From assembly GCA_024637315.1 (NCBI GenBank), contig JAGXFH010000018.1:56528-120527 (forward strand): a stretch of 64,000 nucleotides of DNA, written 5' to 3'. The translations under genes and the position numbers were made by a program. How positions within the stretch are numbered: position 1 is the first letter of the stretch; every line of letters begins with the position of its first letter. The stretch is from Brevirhabdus sp. (GTDB taxonomy: Bacteria; Pseudomonadota; Alphaproteobacteria; Rhodobacterales; Rhodobacteraceae). The notes under the pieces are model-generated. The model saw nothing but the letters and a program-made list of their open reading frames with translations, ran no database searches and was not told the DNA's origin. Positions 53,545 to 62,112 of the stretch are shown one piece after another.

Positions 53545-54222
53545 CTAGGCGCTTGCGGCGTCCGGGTCAACGGGGTAGCGGGCCGCAAGGTCGCTGATCA
53601 TCGCCCGGTCCACCGCATCAAGCGGGCCGCTCGCCCACGGGCGGAAGCGCCGGCGGAACGCGGCAAGCAGGGCCTCTGGCTCTGCCTGCGGATATCCGAA
53701 GATCCGGGCGGCTTGCTGAAAATCCGCGGTCCGATCTGTTTGCCCGCCGGGCCAGACGGACAAGCCGGATCGTGCCAGCCGATGCCAGTCGAACTTCGGC
53801 CCCGGATCGGACTTGCGCATCGGCGCCATGTCGGAATGCGCGATGACCCCGTGCAAAGGAACGTCCCAACGCTGCAACATCCCGGCAAGCAGATGCTCCA
53901 GCGCATCCATTTGGCGGGCGCTGAACGGTGCCGTTCCGTCATTCGCCAACTCGATCCCGAGCGAGCGTGAGTTCACATCACCCCGACCGCCCCACGCCCC
54001 CGCCCCGGCATGCCACGCGCGGCACTCCTCGGCGACCAGCCGCGTGGTCTGCCCGGCTTCCGAAATCAGGTAATGTGCCGAAACCTCTGCGTCAGGGTCG
54101 CACAGACGCTCGAGCGCGGCCTTGGCGGACGTCATTGCGGTGTAGTGGATGACGATGAGATCGGGTGCTTCGCCGTTTCGCCGCTCGCCAAAATTGGGCG
54201 ACGGATGGTCGATGATCTCCAC
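53545..54222 (-). CDS. N-acetylmuramoyl-L-alanine amidase (AmpD/Amidase_2)
   Basis: A 225-residue zinc amidase that splits the MurNAc-L-Ala bond. Seen: HPSPNFGERRNGEAPDLIVIHYTAMTSAKAALERLCD near residue 6-40 (first zinc His), EVSAHYLISEAGQTTRLVAEECRAWHAGAGAWGGRGDVNSRSLGIELAND near 45-95, and HSDMAPMRKSDPGPKFDWHRLA near 130 (second His plus Asp/Lys). There is no signal peptide, so it probably acts in the cytoplasm on recycled anhydro-muropeptides. The GTG at 54222 is chosen: it starts one base after the TAG of the upstream gene. It is convergent with nothing and lies 10 bp from rnpB. Confidence 0.88.
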   Translation of the reverse strand: MEIIDHPSPNFGERRNGEAPDLIVIHYTAMTSAKAALERLCDPDAEVSAHYLISEAGQTTRLVAEECRAWHAGAGAWGGRGDVNSRSLGIELANDGTAPFSARQMDALEHLLAGMLQRWDVPLHGVIAHSDMAPMRKSDPGPKFDWHRLARSGLSVWPGGQTDRTADFQQAARIFGYPQAEPEALLAAFRRRFRPWASGPLDAVDRAMISDLAARYPVDPDAASA

Positions 54223-54223
54223 G

Positions 54224-54880
54224 CTAGTTGGACACCGCCCGGCGGAATGGCGACGGATCCCAATAGCAGGCGAAGCCATCGCCGTCAGGGTCCAGCCCCT
54301 TGCTGTCCCGCTTGGGTCCGCCAGCCTTCAGGAAGGCCTGCTGCGCCTGATCCGGCGATGGATACTTGGCGCAGTTCTTGTTGAACCGGGACTCGGCGAA
54401 CAGCCTCGAACGCGCATAAAGCGGCTCGCCGACCCTGTTTCGGGTCGACAATGCATACTCGACGATCGACGGGCCGCTATCGCCGCTGCGGGTCGGCAGC
54501 GCGGTTGGCCGGATCACCTTGTAAGCTTCGCGATTGGCCTCGATCCGCTGCTTGTCACTCTCGATCGTCTCGCGCGAGGCGACAGCGGAAAAATCCTGCT
54601 CGTCCGAGATACCGGGATTGTTCAGATCCGCGGTGCGGGCGGCGGTGGCGGTGGCTGTGGCTGTGACGGGCTGGGCCAATCCGGGCGAAATCGTTTCTGA
54701 CGAAATCGCTGTTGTGCTGATCGCGCTGTTGAGCAGGTTTTCGCGTTGCAGCTGCGTGGACTGGTAGTCGGAATAGGTGTTGAACCCGACCCCTGCCCCG
54801 GCCTCCTCGACCGGCGGGTTGGTGCAGGCCACGAGACCGACCAAAGCAAGGACCGAAACAAGCATCCGCATCTGTGCCAT
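54224..54880 (-). CDS. Excalibur-domain lipoprotein
   Basis: A 218-residue lipoprotein. Signal MAQMRMLVSVLALVGLVAC (lipobox LVAC), a GAGVGF motif, a Thr/Ala-rich middle (VTATATATAARTADL) and a C-terminal Excalibur domain, FNKNCAKYPSPDQAQQAFLKAGGPKRDSKGLDPDGDGFACYWDP, with the DPDGDGxxC calcium-loop-like motif and two Cys that likely form a disulfide. The ATG at 54880 has an ACAGG site. Excalibur domains occur in extracellular and envelope proteins; the role is unknown. The amidase gene follows immediately, suggesting a joint envelope function. Confidence 0.85.
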   Translation of the reverse strand: MAQMRMLVSVLALVGLVACTNPPVEEAGAGVGFNTYSDYQSTQLQRENLLNSAISTTAISSETISPGLAQPVTATATATAARTADLNNPGISDEQDFSAVASRETIESDKQRIEANREAYKVIRPTALPTRSGDSGPSIVEYALSTRNRVGEPLYARSRLFAESRFNKNCAKYPSPDQAQQAFLKAGGPKRDSKGLDPDGDGFACYWDPSPFRRAVSN

Positions 54881-54906
54881 CCTGTAACACTGCAATTTTG
54901 TGTTCC

Positions 54907-56397
54907 CTACCACCATTTTCCGGGTTTGGAAACGAACCCCGCCGCCTGCTCCAGCACATAGGCGTGGTTCAGCAACGCGCCCTCTTCCCACGGACGGCCG
55001 ATCAGTTGCAGGCCAAGCGGCAGCCCGCTTTTGTCCAGACCGGCGGGCACCGAAATCCCCGGCAGGCCGGCAAGGTTCACGGTGACGGTAAAGACATCGT
55101 TCAGATACATCTGCACCGGATCGGCATCCGTCATCTCGCCCAGACCGAAAGCGGCCGAGGGTGTCGCCGGGGTCAGGACCGCATCGATGCCCTGCTCGAA
55201 CACGTCGTCGAAATCCCGCTTGATCAGTGCGCGGACCCGGCGGGCGCGGTTGTAATAGGCGTCATAAAACCCCGCCGACAGGACGTAGGTGCCGATCATG
55301 ATCCGGCGCTGCACCTCGTGGCCGAAGCCCTCTGCCCGGGTCTTTTCGTACATCTCGGTGATACCGTCCCCCTGCGCCAGCTTGGCGCGGTGGCCATAAC
55401 GCACGCCGTCATAGCGCGCCAGGTTCGAAGAGGCTTCGGCGGGTGCGATCACGTAGTAGGCCGGCAAGGCGTACTTGGTGTGCGGCAGCGAGATATCGAC
55501 GATCTCGGCCCCAGCATCCTTCATCATCGCAGTGCCGTCCGCCCACAGCTTCTCGATCTCGGCGGGCATGCCCTCCATCCGGTATTCCTTGGGGATGCCG
55601 ATCTTTTTTCCCCTGACATCGCCGGTCAACGCCGCTTCGAAATCGGGCACCGGCAGGTCGGTGCTGGTCGAGTCCTTCGGATCATGACTGCACATGGTCC
55701 CCAGCATGATCGCCGCGTCGCGGACCGTCTTGGTCATCGGCCCGGCCTGATCCAGCGACGAGGCGAAGGCGACGATGCCCCAGCGCGAACACCGGCCATA
55801 GGTCGGCTTGATGCCGGTGATGCCGGTAAACGCCGCGGGCTGGCGAATCGATCCGCCGGTATCGGTGCCGGTCGCGGCAAGGCAGAGATCCGCGGCGACA
55901 GCGCTGGCCGATCCGCCGGAAGAGCCGCCGGGGGTCAGCGCGGTGTCATCATTGCCGCGCCGCCAGGGGTTCACGACATTGCCATAGGTCGAGGTCTCGT
56001 TGCTGGAACCCATGGCGAATTCGTCCATGTTCAGCTTGCCGAGCATCACCGCCCCGGCATCGAACAGGTTCTGCGTCACCGTGCTTTCATATTCCGGTCT
56101 GAAGCCGTTCAAAATCGCCGAAGCAGCTTGGGACGGAACGCCCTTGGTGCAAAACAAATCCTTTATTCCCAGCGGGATACCGCACATGCTTGGGGCGTCG
56201 CCGGTCTTCAGCCGCGCATCGGCGGCGCTCGCCTGCTCCAGCGCGATCTGCGGCGTGTCGTGGACGAAGGCATTCAGCGCGCCTGCAGCCCCGATGGCTT
56301 CAAGACAGGCCTCGGTCAGCGCGACGGACGTGGTTTCACCGCTGCGCAGTTTCTCGCGGGCCTCGGCAATCGTGAGCGTGTTCAGCCCGGCCATCAT
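54907..56397 (-). CDS. gatA: Asp-tRNA(Asn)/Glu-tRNA(Gln) amidotransferase subunit A
   Basis: A 496-residue amidase that releases ammonia from glutamine to amidate misacylated tRNA. Seen: the catalytic Lys in [24 protein letters not shown] near residue 75, and the Ser-cisSer-Lys scaffold in [70 protein letters not shown] near 145-215. The family C-terminus [27 protein letters not shown] is intact. It overlaps gatC by ATGA. gatB is not in the window. Confidence 0.97.
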   Translation of the reverse strand: MMAGLNTLTIAEAREKLRSGETTSVALTEACLEAIGAAGALNAFVHDTPQIALEQASAADARLKTGDAPSMCGIPLGIKDLFCTKGVPSQAASAILNGFRPEYESTVTQNLFDAGAVMLGKLNMDEFAMGSSNETSTYGNVVNPWRRGNDDTALTPGGSSGGSASAVAADLCLAATGTDTGGSIRQPAAFTGITGIKPTYGRCSRWGIVAFASSLDQAGPMTKTVRDAAIMLGTMCSHDPKDSTSTDLPVPDFEAALTGDVRGKKIGIPKEYRMEGMPAEIEKLWADGTAMMKDAGAEIVDISLPHTKYALPAYYVIAPAEASSNLARYDGVRYGHRAKLAQGDGITEMYEKTRAEGFGHEVQRRIMIGTYVLSAGFYDAYYNRARRVRALIKRDFDDVFEQGIDAVLTPATPSAAFGLGEMTDADPVQMYLNDVFTVTVNLAGLPGISVPAGLDKSGLPLGLQLIGRPWEEGALLNHAYVLEQAAGFVSKPGKWW

Positions 56398-56681
56398 TCC
56401 ACCACCTTCGGGACCGCGAAGAACCCTTCCCGGGCATCCGGGGCATTCGACAGGATCTTGTCCTGCATATGGCCGTCCGTCACCCGATCCTCTCGCCGCT
56501 TCAGCCGCATCGGCGTTACCGACGTCATCGGCTCGACGCCCTCGATGTCGACTTCGTTCAGTTGCTCTATGAAGCCGAGAATCGTGTTGAACTCTTGCGC
56601 CAGCGCCGGCAGATCCTGTTCCTCGACCCGGATCCGGGCCAGCTTGGCGACGCGGCGGGCGGTTTCGGTGTCGATGGACAT
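56394..56681 (-). CDS. gatC: Asp-tRNA(Asn)/Glu-tRNA(Gln) amidotransferase subunit C
   Basis: A 95-residue GatC that wraps around GatA and GatB. Seen: [95 protein letters not shown], matching the family end to end. The ATG at 56681 is the family start. It is the first gene of the gatC-gatA pair. Confidence 0.97.
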   Translation of the reverse strand: MSIDTETARRVAKLARIRVEEQDLPALAQEFNTILGFIEQLNEVDIEGVEPMTSVTPMRLKRREDRVTDGHMQDKILSNAPDAREGFFAVPKVVE

Positions 56682-56813
56682 GGGCGGACTCCGGTAGTTG
56701 GTCGGAGCGTCGTTTAGCCTTACCGGCTGCGACCTGCAAGCGTGGGTCGCGGATACTGGTAACGGCATGCGTATTCTTGCTAGGTTTTCGGGGAATCGCA
56801 CAGGGAGAACAGC

Positions 56814-57509
56814 ATGAAAATCATATGGCTTGGACATTCCGGGTTTCGCATCGAGATCGAGGACCAGGTATTGCTGGTCGATCCCTGGCTTGAGGGGAAT
56901 CCGACCTTCCCCAAGGGGCGCGAAGCCGAGGCCACGGCCGGCGCCACGCATATCCTTCTGACGCATGGCCATGGCGACCATGCCTCTAACGCCGCGGCGA
57001 TTGCGAAACAGGCGAAAATACCGATTGCCTGCATTCACGAGCTGTCGGAAATCCTTGGCGCCGACGACAGCGTCGAGGTCATCGGCTTTGGCAAGGGCGG
57101 CACGATTTCCCTTGGAAAAACCAAGGTGTCGATGGTCAAGGCGTCCCATTCGTCAAGCATTGATTTCCGCTCCGGCGGCATCGTTTATGCCGGAGGAGAA
57201 GCCGGGTTCATGATCGCCGGGGAAGGCCACATGATCTATGTTTCGGGGGATACGGACATCATGGCGGACATGGGGTGGATGGGCGAGTATTACCGTCCGG
57301 ATATCGGCATTCTCTGCGCCGGCGGGCATTATACGATGGACATGAAGGCAGCGGCTTGGGCGGCGAAAAAGTACTTCGATTTCAAGACCGTGATCCCCTG
57401 CCATTACAAGACCTTCCCGATCCTGGCGCAGTCCGCCGACGCGCTGGTAGAGGGCCTGCCGGGGATCGACGTCATCGAACCCGAGGTGCTGAAGGCGATC
57501 GAGATCTGA
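56814..57509 (+). CDS. UPF0173-type metal-dependent hydrolase
   Basis: A 231-residue metallo-beta-lactamase-fold protein. Seen: [33 protein letters not shown] at the start (GHS and DP motifs), [22 protein letters not shown] near residue 45 (HxHxDH, two metals), [12 protein letters not shown] near 105, [19 protein letters not shown] near 140 (Asp) and [11 protein letters not shown] near 195 (His). It matches the UPF0173 family, whose substrate is unknown. It is divergent from gatC. Confidence 0.92.
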   Translation: MKIIWLGHSGFRIEIEDQVLLVDPWLEGNPTFPKGREAEATAGATHILLTHGHGDHASNAAAIAKQAKIPIACIHELSEILGADDSVEVIGFGKGGTISLGKTKVSMVKASHSSSIDFRSGGIVYAGGEAGFMIAGEGHMIYVSGDTDIMADMGWMGEYYRPDIGILCAGGHYTMDMKAAAWAAKKYFDFKTVIPCHYKTFPILAQSADALVEGLPGIDVIEPEVLKAIEI

Positions 57510-57606
57510 GACGCGAAGCGGGCGTTCCGGCAGCGGAAAGCCCGGACAAGACCCCTGGATCAGCGGGATCGCCCCGGATGCCGGTTCCGGCGGCACCCGC
57601 GTCGTC

Positions 57607-58056
57607 TCACCGCCGTTCGGCGAAAAACTGCTTCAGCAGCGCCTCGGCCTCGGCAGCGGCAATGCCGTCATAGACCTCGGGCACGTGGTGGCTTTGGGGA
57701 TGGGTGAAGATGCGCGGGCCGTGGGCGACTCCACCGGATTTGGGATCCGGCGCGCCGTAATAGAGCCGGGCGATGCGGGCCTGGGATATCGCGCTGGCGC
57801 ACATCGGGCAGGGTTCGAGGGTGACGTAAAGCGCGTGGCCCGGCAGCCGTTCGGAACCGGCGGCGGCACAGGCCGCGCGCAGCGCCAGGATCTCGGCATG
57901 CGCGGTGGGGTCGCTCAGTTCGCGGGTGCGGTTGCCCGCACGGGCCACGACTCGGCCATCGGCGTCGGTTATGACGGCGCCAACGGGCACCTCGCCGCGT
58001 CCGGCGGCGGCGCAGGCCTGATCGAGGGCGGCCTGCATGTGGCTGGTAAAGCTCAT
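57607..58056 (-). CDS. tadA: tRNA-specific adenosine deaminase TadA
   Basis: A 149-residue zinc deaminase that converts A34 to inosine in tRNA-Arg(ACG). Seen: PTAHAEILALRAACAAAGSERLPGHALYVTLEPCPMCASAISQARIARLYYGAPDPKSGGV (zinc HAE and PCPMC near residue 50-85; YGAxDxKxGG typical of TadA), and the C-terminal aromatic/basic helix EAEALLKQFFAERR. The ATG at 58056 is chosen. It is divergent from the pseudouridine synthase, a common pairing in alphaproteobacteria. Confidence 0.93.
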   Translation of the reverse strand: MSFTSHMQAALDQACAAAGRGEVPVGAVITDADGRVVARAGNRTRELSDPTAHAEILALRAACAAAGSERLPGHALYVTLEPCPMCASAISQARIARLYYGAPDPKSGGVAHGPRIFTHPQSHHVPEVYDGIAAAEAEALLKQFFAERR

Positions 58057-58132
58057 GACAATGGTGATGCCCTGCCCGGCCCGGCTTGCCAAGGCACTTT
58101 CCCTTTCCTGCGGCCTTCGCTAAGCCGGAACG

Positions 58133-58912
58133 ATGAGCGAGCAAACCCCAGAGGGCGACCGGATCGCCAAGGTGCTGGCGCGGGCCGGTGTCGCCTCGCG
58201 CCGCGAGGCGGAGCGGATGATCGAGGCCGGACGGGTGGCCGTCAACGGCAAGCCGATCGCAAGCCCGGCGCTGAACGTGACCGCGAAGGACCGGATCACG
58301 GTCGACGGCAAGGCGCTGGCCGACCCCGAGCCGCCGCGGATCTGGCTGTATCACAAGCCCGCGGGCCTGGTGACCACCGCCAAGGATGAGCGCGGCCGAC
58401 AAACGGTGTTCGACGCCCTGCCCGAGGACCTGCCGCGGGTGATGAGCATCGGACGGCTCGACATCAATTCCGAAGGCCTGCTGCTGCTGACCAATGATGG
58501 CGGGGTCAAGCGCAGGCTGGAACTGCCCGCGACCGGCTGGGTGCGCAAGTACCGGGTGCGGGTCAAAGGCACACCGGAGGATGCGATGCTGGAGCCGCTG
58601 CGCAAGGGGGTGACGGTCGAGGGAGTGAGGTTCCAGCCGATGAGCGTGACGATCGACCGGCAACAGGGTGCCAACGCCTGGCTGACGATCGGCATCCGCG
58701 AGGGCAAGAACCGCGAGATCCGCCGCGCGATGGAGCATGTCGGGCTGGTGGTGAACCGGCTGATCCGGGTCAGCTACGGACCGTTCATGCTGCGCGACCT
58801 GAAGCAGGGCGCGGTCGAGGAAGTCAAGCCGCGCGTGGTGCGCGATCAGTTGGGGCTGTCCTCGGAGGGGCATGCGGTGGCCAAGAAAAAGCCGGTGCGA
58901 CGACGCAAGTAG
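58133..58912 (+). CDS. rluB: RsuA/RluB-family rRNA pseudouridine synthase
   Basis: A 259-residue enzyme that makes pseudouridine in rRNA. Layout: S4-like RNA-binding domain (GDRIAKVLARAGVASRREAERMIEAGRVAVNGKPI, residues 7-42), then the catalytic domain with GRLDINSEGLLLLTNDG near residue 105 (catalytic Asp in G-R-L-D), RKYRVRVKGTP, and GIREGKNREIRRAMEHVGLVVNRLIRVSYGPF near 188-220. The C-terminus is basic (KKKPVRRRK). RluB (U2605 of 23S) is the most likely specificity, RluE or RsuA is possible. Confidence 0.9.
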   Translation: MSEQTPEGDRIAKVLARAGVASRREAERMIEAGRVAVNGKPIASPALNVTAKDRITVDGKALADPEPPRIWLYHKPAGLVTTAKDERGRQTVFDALPEDLPRVMSIGRLDINSEGLLLLTNDGGVKRRLELPATGWVRKYRVRVKGTPEDAMLEPLRKGVTVEGVRFQPMSVTIDRQQGANAWLTIGIREGKNREIRRAMEHVGLVVNRLIRVSYGPFMLRDLKQGAVEEVKPRVVRDQLGLSSEGHAVAKKKPVRRRK

Positions 58913-59013
58913 CGGGCTTTATTCAAGGATGCCTGCAATCTTGAGATGTGAGGGTTGGCGCTGGGACACGGGGCAGCTATCACCTTGCGAAACGCAAACG
59001 AGGGGCGCAAGAC

Positions 59014-59835
59014 ATGGCCGAACTTCTGACATTCGAAAACATGGGCAACCTGGCCATGCTGCTGTTCCTGCAGGCGGTGCTGGGGTTCGACAACCTGCTT
59101 TACATCTCGATCGAAAGCCAGCGCGCGCCGGTGGCGCATCAAAGGGCGGTGCGGTACTGGGGAATCATCATCGCGGTCATATTGCGCGTCGTGCTGCTTT
59201 TCGCGACGATCCGGCTGATCGACGCATTGTCGGAGCCGTTCTTCATCCTGAATTTTCCGGGCATCCTTGAAGGCGGGGTGAACTTCGCCACGGTCATCTT
59301 TGTTTTTGGTGGAATCTTCATCATGTATACGGCGGTCAAGGAAATCGGCCACATGCTGTCGATCGAGCATCTGGATACCGATGTTCAGCAACAGGGCGGC
59401 AGGTCTGTGGCCTCTGTCATTGTGTTCATCGTGCTGATGAACCTGATCTTCAGCTTCGACTCGGTGCTGTCGGCGCTGGCGATCACCGAGGTGTTTCCGA
59501 TTCTCGCAGCCGCGATCCTGCTTTCGGGCCTGGCCATGCTGCTGCTGGCCGATGGGGTAACCGCGTTCCTGCAGAAGAACCGGATGTACGAGGTGCTTGG
59601 GCTGTTCATCCTGCTGATCGTCGGCGTCGTGCTGTTGGGCGAGGCCGGGCCCGCCGCGGCGCATGCGATGGACGATCCGGAACTGGAAATCCGGGTCTTC
59701 GGCTATCACATCGTGCCGATGTCGAAATCGACCTTCTATTTCAGCGTGCTGGTTCTGGTGGCCGTCGAGATCGTGCAATCGGGATATCGCCGCAAGCTCG
59801 ACACCGAGCGCAAGGCGCAAAGCCATGCCGTTTAA
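59014..59835 (+). CDS. TerC-family membrane protein
   Basis: A 273-residue TerC protein with about seven helices. Seen: LFLQAVLGFDNLLYISIESQRAPVAHQRAVRYWGIIIAVILRVVLLF (the first metal-motif Asp in GFDN), GGIFIMYTAVKEIGHMLS, and VIVFIVLMNLIFSFDSVLSALAITEVFPILAAAILLSGLAML (second FDSV motif), then LLIVGVVLLGEAGPAA near 220. TerC proteins are linked to tellurite resistance, Mn2+ export and metalation of secreted enzymes. The ATG at 59014 has a GAGGGGC site. No yybP-ykoY riboswitch is seen in front. TelA and XpaC-like genes follow on the same strand. Confidence 0.9.
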   Translation: MAELLTFENMGNLAMLLFLQAVLGFDNLLYISIESQRAPVAHQRAVRYWGIIIAVILRVVLLFATIRLIDALSEPFFILNFPGILEGGVNFATVIFVFGGIFIMYTAVKEIGHMLSIEHLDTDVQQQGGRSVASVIVFIVLMNLIFSFDSVLSALAITEVFPILAAAILLSGLAMLLLADGVTAFLQKNRMYEVLGLFILLIVGVVLLGEAGPAAAHAMDDPELEIRVFGYHIVPMSKSTFYFSVLVLVAVEIVQSGYRRKLDTERKAQSHAV

Positions 59836-59923
59836 CGTCGGGGAACCCCTTAACGCTGGTAAGGGATTGGCCCATGTCCTATACGGGTGCGGGTGATAGT
59901 GCCGTGAAAAGTGGGGGCGTGCC

Positions 59924-60007
59924 ATGTCCGGGTCCGGGCTTCAGAAGATATCCTTTTTCCTGTTGCTGGCGCTGATCCTTTACGTGGCAGCGTCCGGGGG
60001 CGTCTGA
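59924..60007 (+). CDS. 27-residue single-span membrane peptide
   Basis: A small frame from ATG 59924 to TGA 60005-60007. It encodes MSGSGLQKISFFLLLALIL and YVAASGGV: a short polar head and one hydrophobic helix of about 17 residues. A GGGGGC ribosome site lies 7 bp before the start, and the TGA overlaps the next ATG as TGATG, so it would be translated as a coupled leader of the XpaC-like gene. It may be a real small membrane protein or mainly a translational leader. Confidence 0.6.
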   Translation: MSGSGLQKISFFLLLALILYVAASGGV

Positions 60008-60903
60008 TGGCCGAACGCTATGGCGGCAAACACAGCCCCGACGCTGATCGCGACCGGCCCAACGACCCGCCGCGAAACCCGTGGCAGGGCAAGCGGCGGA
60101 CCCGCGCGGGAGGCCGCGTCAACATGCTGTTCCTGGCACCGCTGCCGCTGGCCATCCGCGCCTTCACCCAGGATCCCGCCGGTCTGGCCCTGAATCTGGC
60201 CGGCTTCGCGGTGCTGATGCTGGCGGCCTGGCTGACTCGCGAAGGCGTGCTGGCGCAGGAGGCCTACGAGGCCCGCCGGATCGCCCGCCGCCCGGCCCTG
60301 CCGCGCAAGCTGATCGCCTCGGGCCTGACCGGGCTTGGCCTGTTCGTGGCGGCCTACGCGGCGAATGAAACGCTTGTGAACCCGCTGATCTTCGCGGTGC
60401 TCGGCATTGCGCTGCACGCCTTCGCCTTCGGTCCCGATCCGTTGCGCGACAAGCGGATGGATGGCGTCGACACGTTCCAGCATGACCGCGTGGCGCGCGC
60501 CGTTGGCGAGGCCGAGAAACATCTGACCGCGATGAAGGATGCGATCGCGCGCGCCGGCGACCGGCGGCTGGAGGCGCGTGTTCAGCGGTTTCAGGACACT
60601 GCCCGCGACATGTTCCGCACCGTCGAGGAGGATCCGCGCGATCTGACCGGGGCGCGGAAATATCTGGGCGTCTACCTTCTGGGGGCACGCGACGCGACTA
60701 TGAAATTCGCCGATCTCTATGCCCGGACCCGTGACGCCAAGGCGCGAGCGGATTACGAGGCGCTGCTGGACGATCTGGAAAAGAATTTCACGGCCCGCAC
60801 GCAAATGATGCTGCTCGACAACAAGACCGACCTGAACGTGGAAATGGAAGTGCTGCGTGAGAGGCTGGAACGCGAAGGCGTTTCGGCGCGCGATTATCAG
60901 TAG
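60007..60903 (+). CDS. XpaC-like (5-bromo-4-chloroindolyl phosphate hydrolysis) membrane protein
   Basis: A 298-residue protein. A disordered basic N-terminus (residues 1-38, NDPPRNPWQGKRRTRAGG) is followed by about four hydrophobic segments (residues about 40-60, 62-78, 100-118 and 122-140) and a long helical C-terminal domain (about 150-298), containing RVQRFQDTARDMFRTVEEDPRDLTGARKYLGVYLLGARDATMKFADLY and a terminal FTARTQMMLLDNKTDLNVEMEVLRERLEREG. This is the XpaC family pattern; the name comes from a Bacillus phenotype and is not proof of phosphatase activity. In Bacillus subtilis xpaC is followed by the TelA homologue yaaN, and here too TelA follows, after 13 bp. Confidence 0.8.
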   Translation: MAERYGGKHSPDADRDRPNDPPRNPWQGKRRTRAGGRVNMLFLAPLPLAIRAFTQDPAGLALNLAGFAVLMLAAWLTREGVLAQEAYEARRIARRPALPRKLIASGLTGLGLFVAAYAANETLVNPLIFAVLGIALHAFAFGPDPLRDKRMDGVDTFQHDRVARAVGEAEKHLTAMKDAIARAGDRRLEARVQRFQDTARDMFRTVEEDPRDLTGARKYLGVYLLGARDATMKFADLYARTRDAKARADYEALLDDLEKNFTARTQMMLLDNKTDLNVEMEVLRERLEREGVSARDYQ

Positions 60904-60916
60904 AGGGACAATGACA

Positions 60917-62101
60917 ATGACCGAGACTATTCGCCAGAAGGCCGCCGAGGATCTGAAGCTGATCGAGGATGTCACCGCCGTGGTGCTGCCCGAACCCTCG
61001 ACCGAGCTTGTGCCGCTGGCCAAGGCCGACAAGCCCGCAGCCACCGAGATCAAGAAGCGGATGGCCGAAATCGACATGGAAAACACCGGCTCGATCATCG
61101 CCTTCGGGTCGGGCGCGCAGGCCGAGTTGCAAGAGATCAGCCAGGCGATGCTGGCGGATGTGCGCAACAAGGATGTCGGGCCGGCGGGCGACAGTCTGCG
61201 CGAGATCGTGACGACGATCCGGGGCTTCTCGATCAGCGAGCTGGACGTGCGGCGCAAGCGGTCCTGGTGGGAGAAGCTGACCGGCGGCGCCGCGCCCTTC
61301 GCCCGGTTCGTCGCGCGCTACGAGGATGTGCAGGGCCAGATCGACAAGGTGACCGACAGCCTGCTGCACCACGAGCACAAGCTGCTGAAGGACATCAAGT
61401 CGCTCGATATCCTTTATGAAAAGACCCTCAGTTTTTACGATGAACTGGCGCTGTACATCGCCGCCGGCGAGGAGAAGCTGAACGAACTCGACCACAAGGT
61501 GATCCCCGCCAAGGAGACCGCGGTCGCCAAGGCGCGCGAAGACAATGCGGTGATCGCGGCGCAGGAATTGCGCGACCTGCGCGCCGCGCGCGACGATCTG
61601 GAACGCCGGGTGCACGATCTGAGGCTGACCCGGCAGGTGACGATGCAGTCTCTGCCCTCAATTCGGCTGGTCCAGGAAAACGACAAGTCGCTGGTGACCA
61701 AGATCAACTCCACCTTGGTCAACACCGTGCCCTTGTGGGAAACGCAACTGGCGCAGGCGGTGACGATCCAGCGCTCGTCCGAGGCGGCGGCAGCGGTCAA
61801 GGAGGCCAGCGATCTGACCAACGAGCTGCTGACCGCGAATGCCGAGAATCTGCGGGCCGCCAACAAGACGGTGCGCGAGGAGATGGAGCGCGGGGTGTTC
61901 GACATCGAGGCGGTGAAGAAGGCAAATGCCGAGCTGATCGCCACGATCAACGAGAGCCTCGAGATCGCCGACGCGGGCAAGAAGAAGCGCGCCGTGGCGG
62001 AAGAGGAGATGCGGAAGATGGAGGCCGAGTTGCGCGACACGCTTGCCTCGGCCAAGTCGCGCGGCGACAAGACCGGCGATACGGTCGGCACATCGGTTTA
62101 A
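60917..62101 (+). CDS. TelA/KlaA-family toxic anion resistance protein
   Basis: A 394-residue, almost wholly helical cytoplasmic protein. Seen: FGSGAQAELQEISQAMLADVRNKDVGPAGDSLREIVTTIRGF near residue 55-100 (TelA core), the RRKRSWWEKLTGGAAPFARFVARYEDVQGQIDKVTDSLLHHEHKLLKDIKSLDILYEKTLSFYDELALYIAAGEEKL hallmark near 112-195, and TKINSTLVNTVPLWETQLAQAVTIQRS near 260. The C-terminal third is Lys/Glu-rich coiled coil. TelA proteins are associated with tellurite, nisin and other envelope stress resistance; the mechanism is unknown. The ATG at 60917 is used (60911 also possible after GAGGG). It is in series with XpaC-like and DUF2927 genes. Confidence 0.93.
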   Translation: MTETIRQKAAEDLKLIEDVTAVVLPEPSTELVPLAKADKPAATEIKKRMAEIDMENTGSIIAFGSGAQAELQEISQAMLADVRNKDVGPAGDSLREIVTTIRGFSISELDVRRKRSWWEKLTGGAAPFARFVARYEDVQGQIDKVTDSLLHHEHKLLKDIKSLDILYEKTLSFYDELALYIAAGEEKLNELDHKVIPAKETAVAKAREDNAVIAAQELRDLRAARDDLERRVHDLRLTRQVTMQSLPSIRLVQENDKSLVTKINSTLVNTVPLWETQLAQAVTIQRSSEAAAAVKEASDLTNELLTANAENLRAANKTVREEMERGVFDIEAVKKANAELIATINESLEIADAGKKKRAVAEEEMRKMEAELRDTLASAKSRGDKTGDTVGTSV

Positions 62102-62112
62102 GGGACGGCATC

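Noticed and set aside
53133..53970. Open frames across RNase P RNA and the amidase gene
   Set aside because: The region is explained by rnpB, with its universal motifs and P1 helix, and by the amidase on the opposite strand.
58913..59013. yybP-ykoY manganese riboswitch before TerC
   Set aside because: The gap is about 100 bp and I cannot find the conserved GGGGAG-type core.
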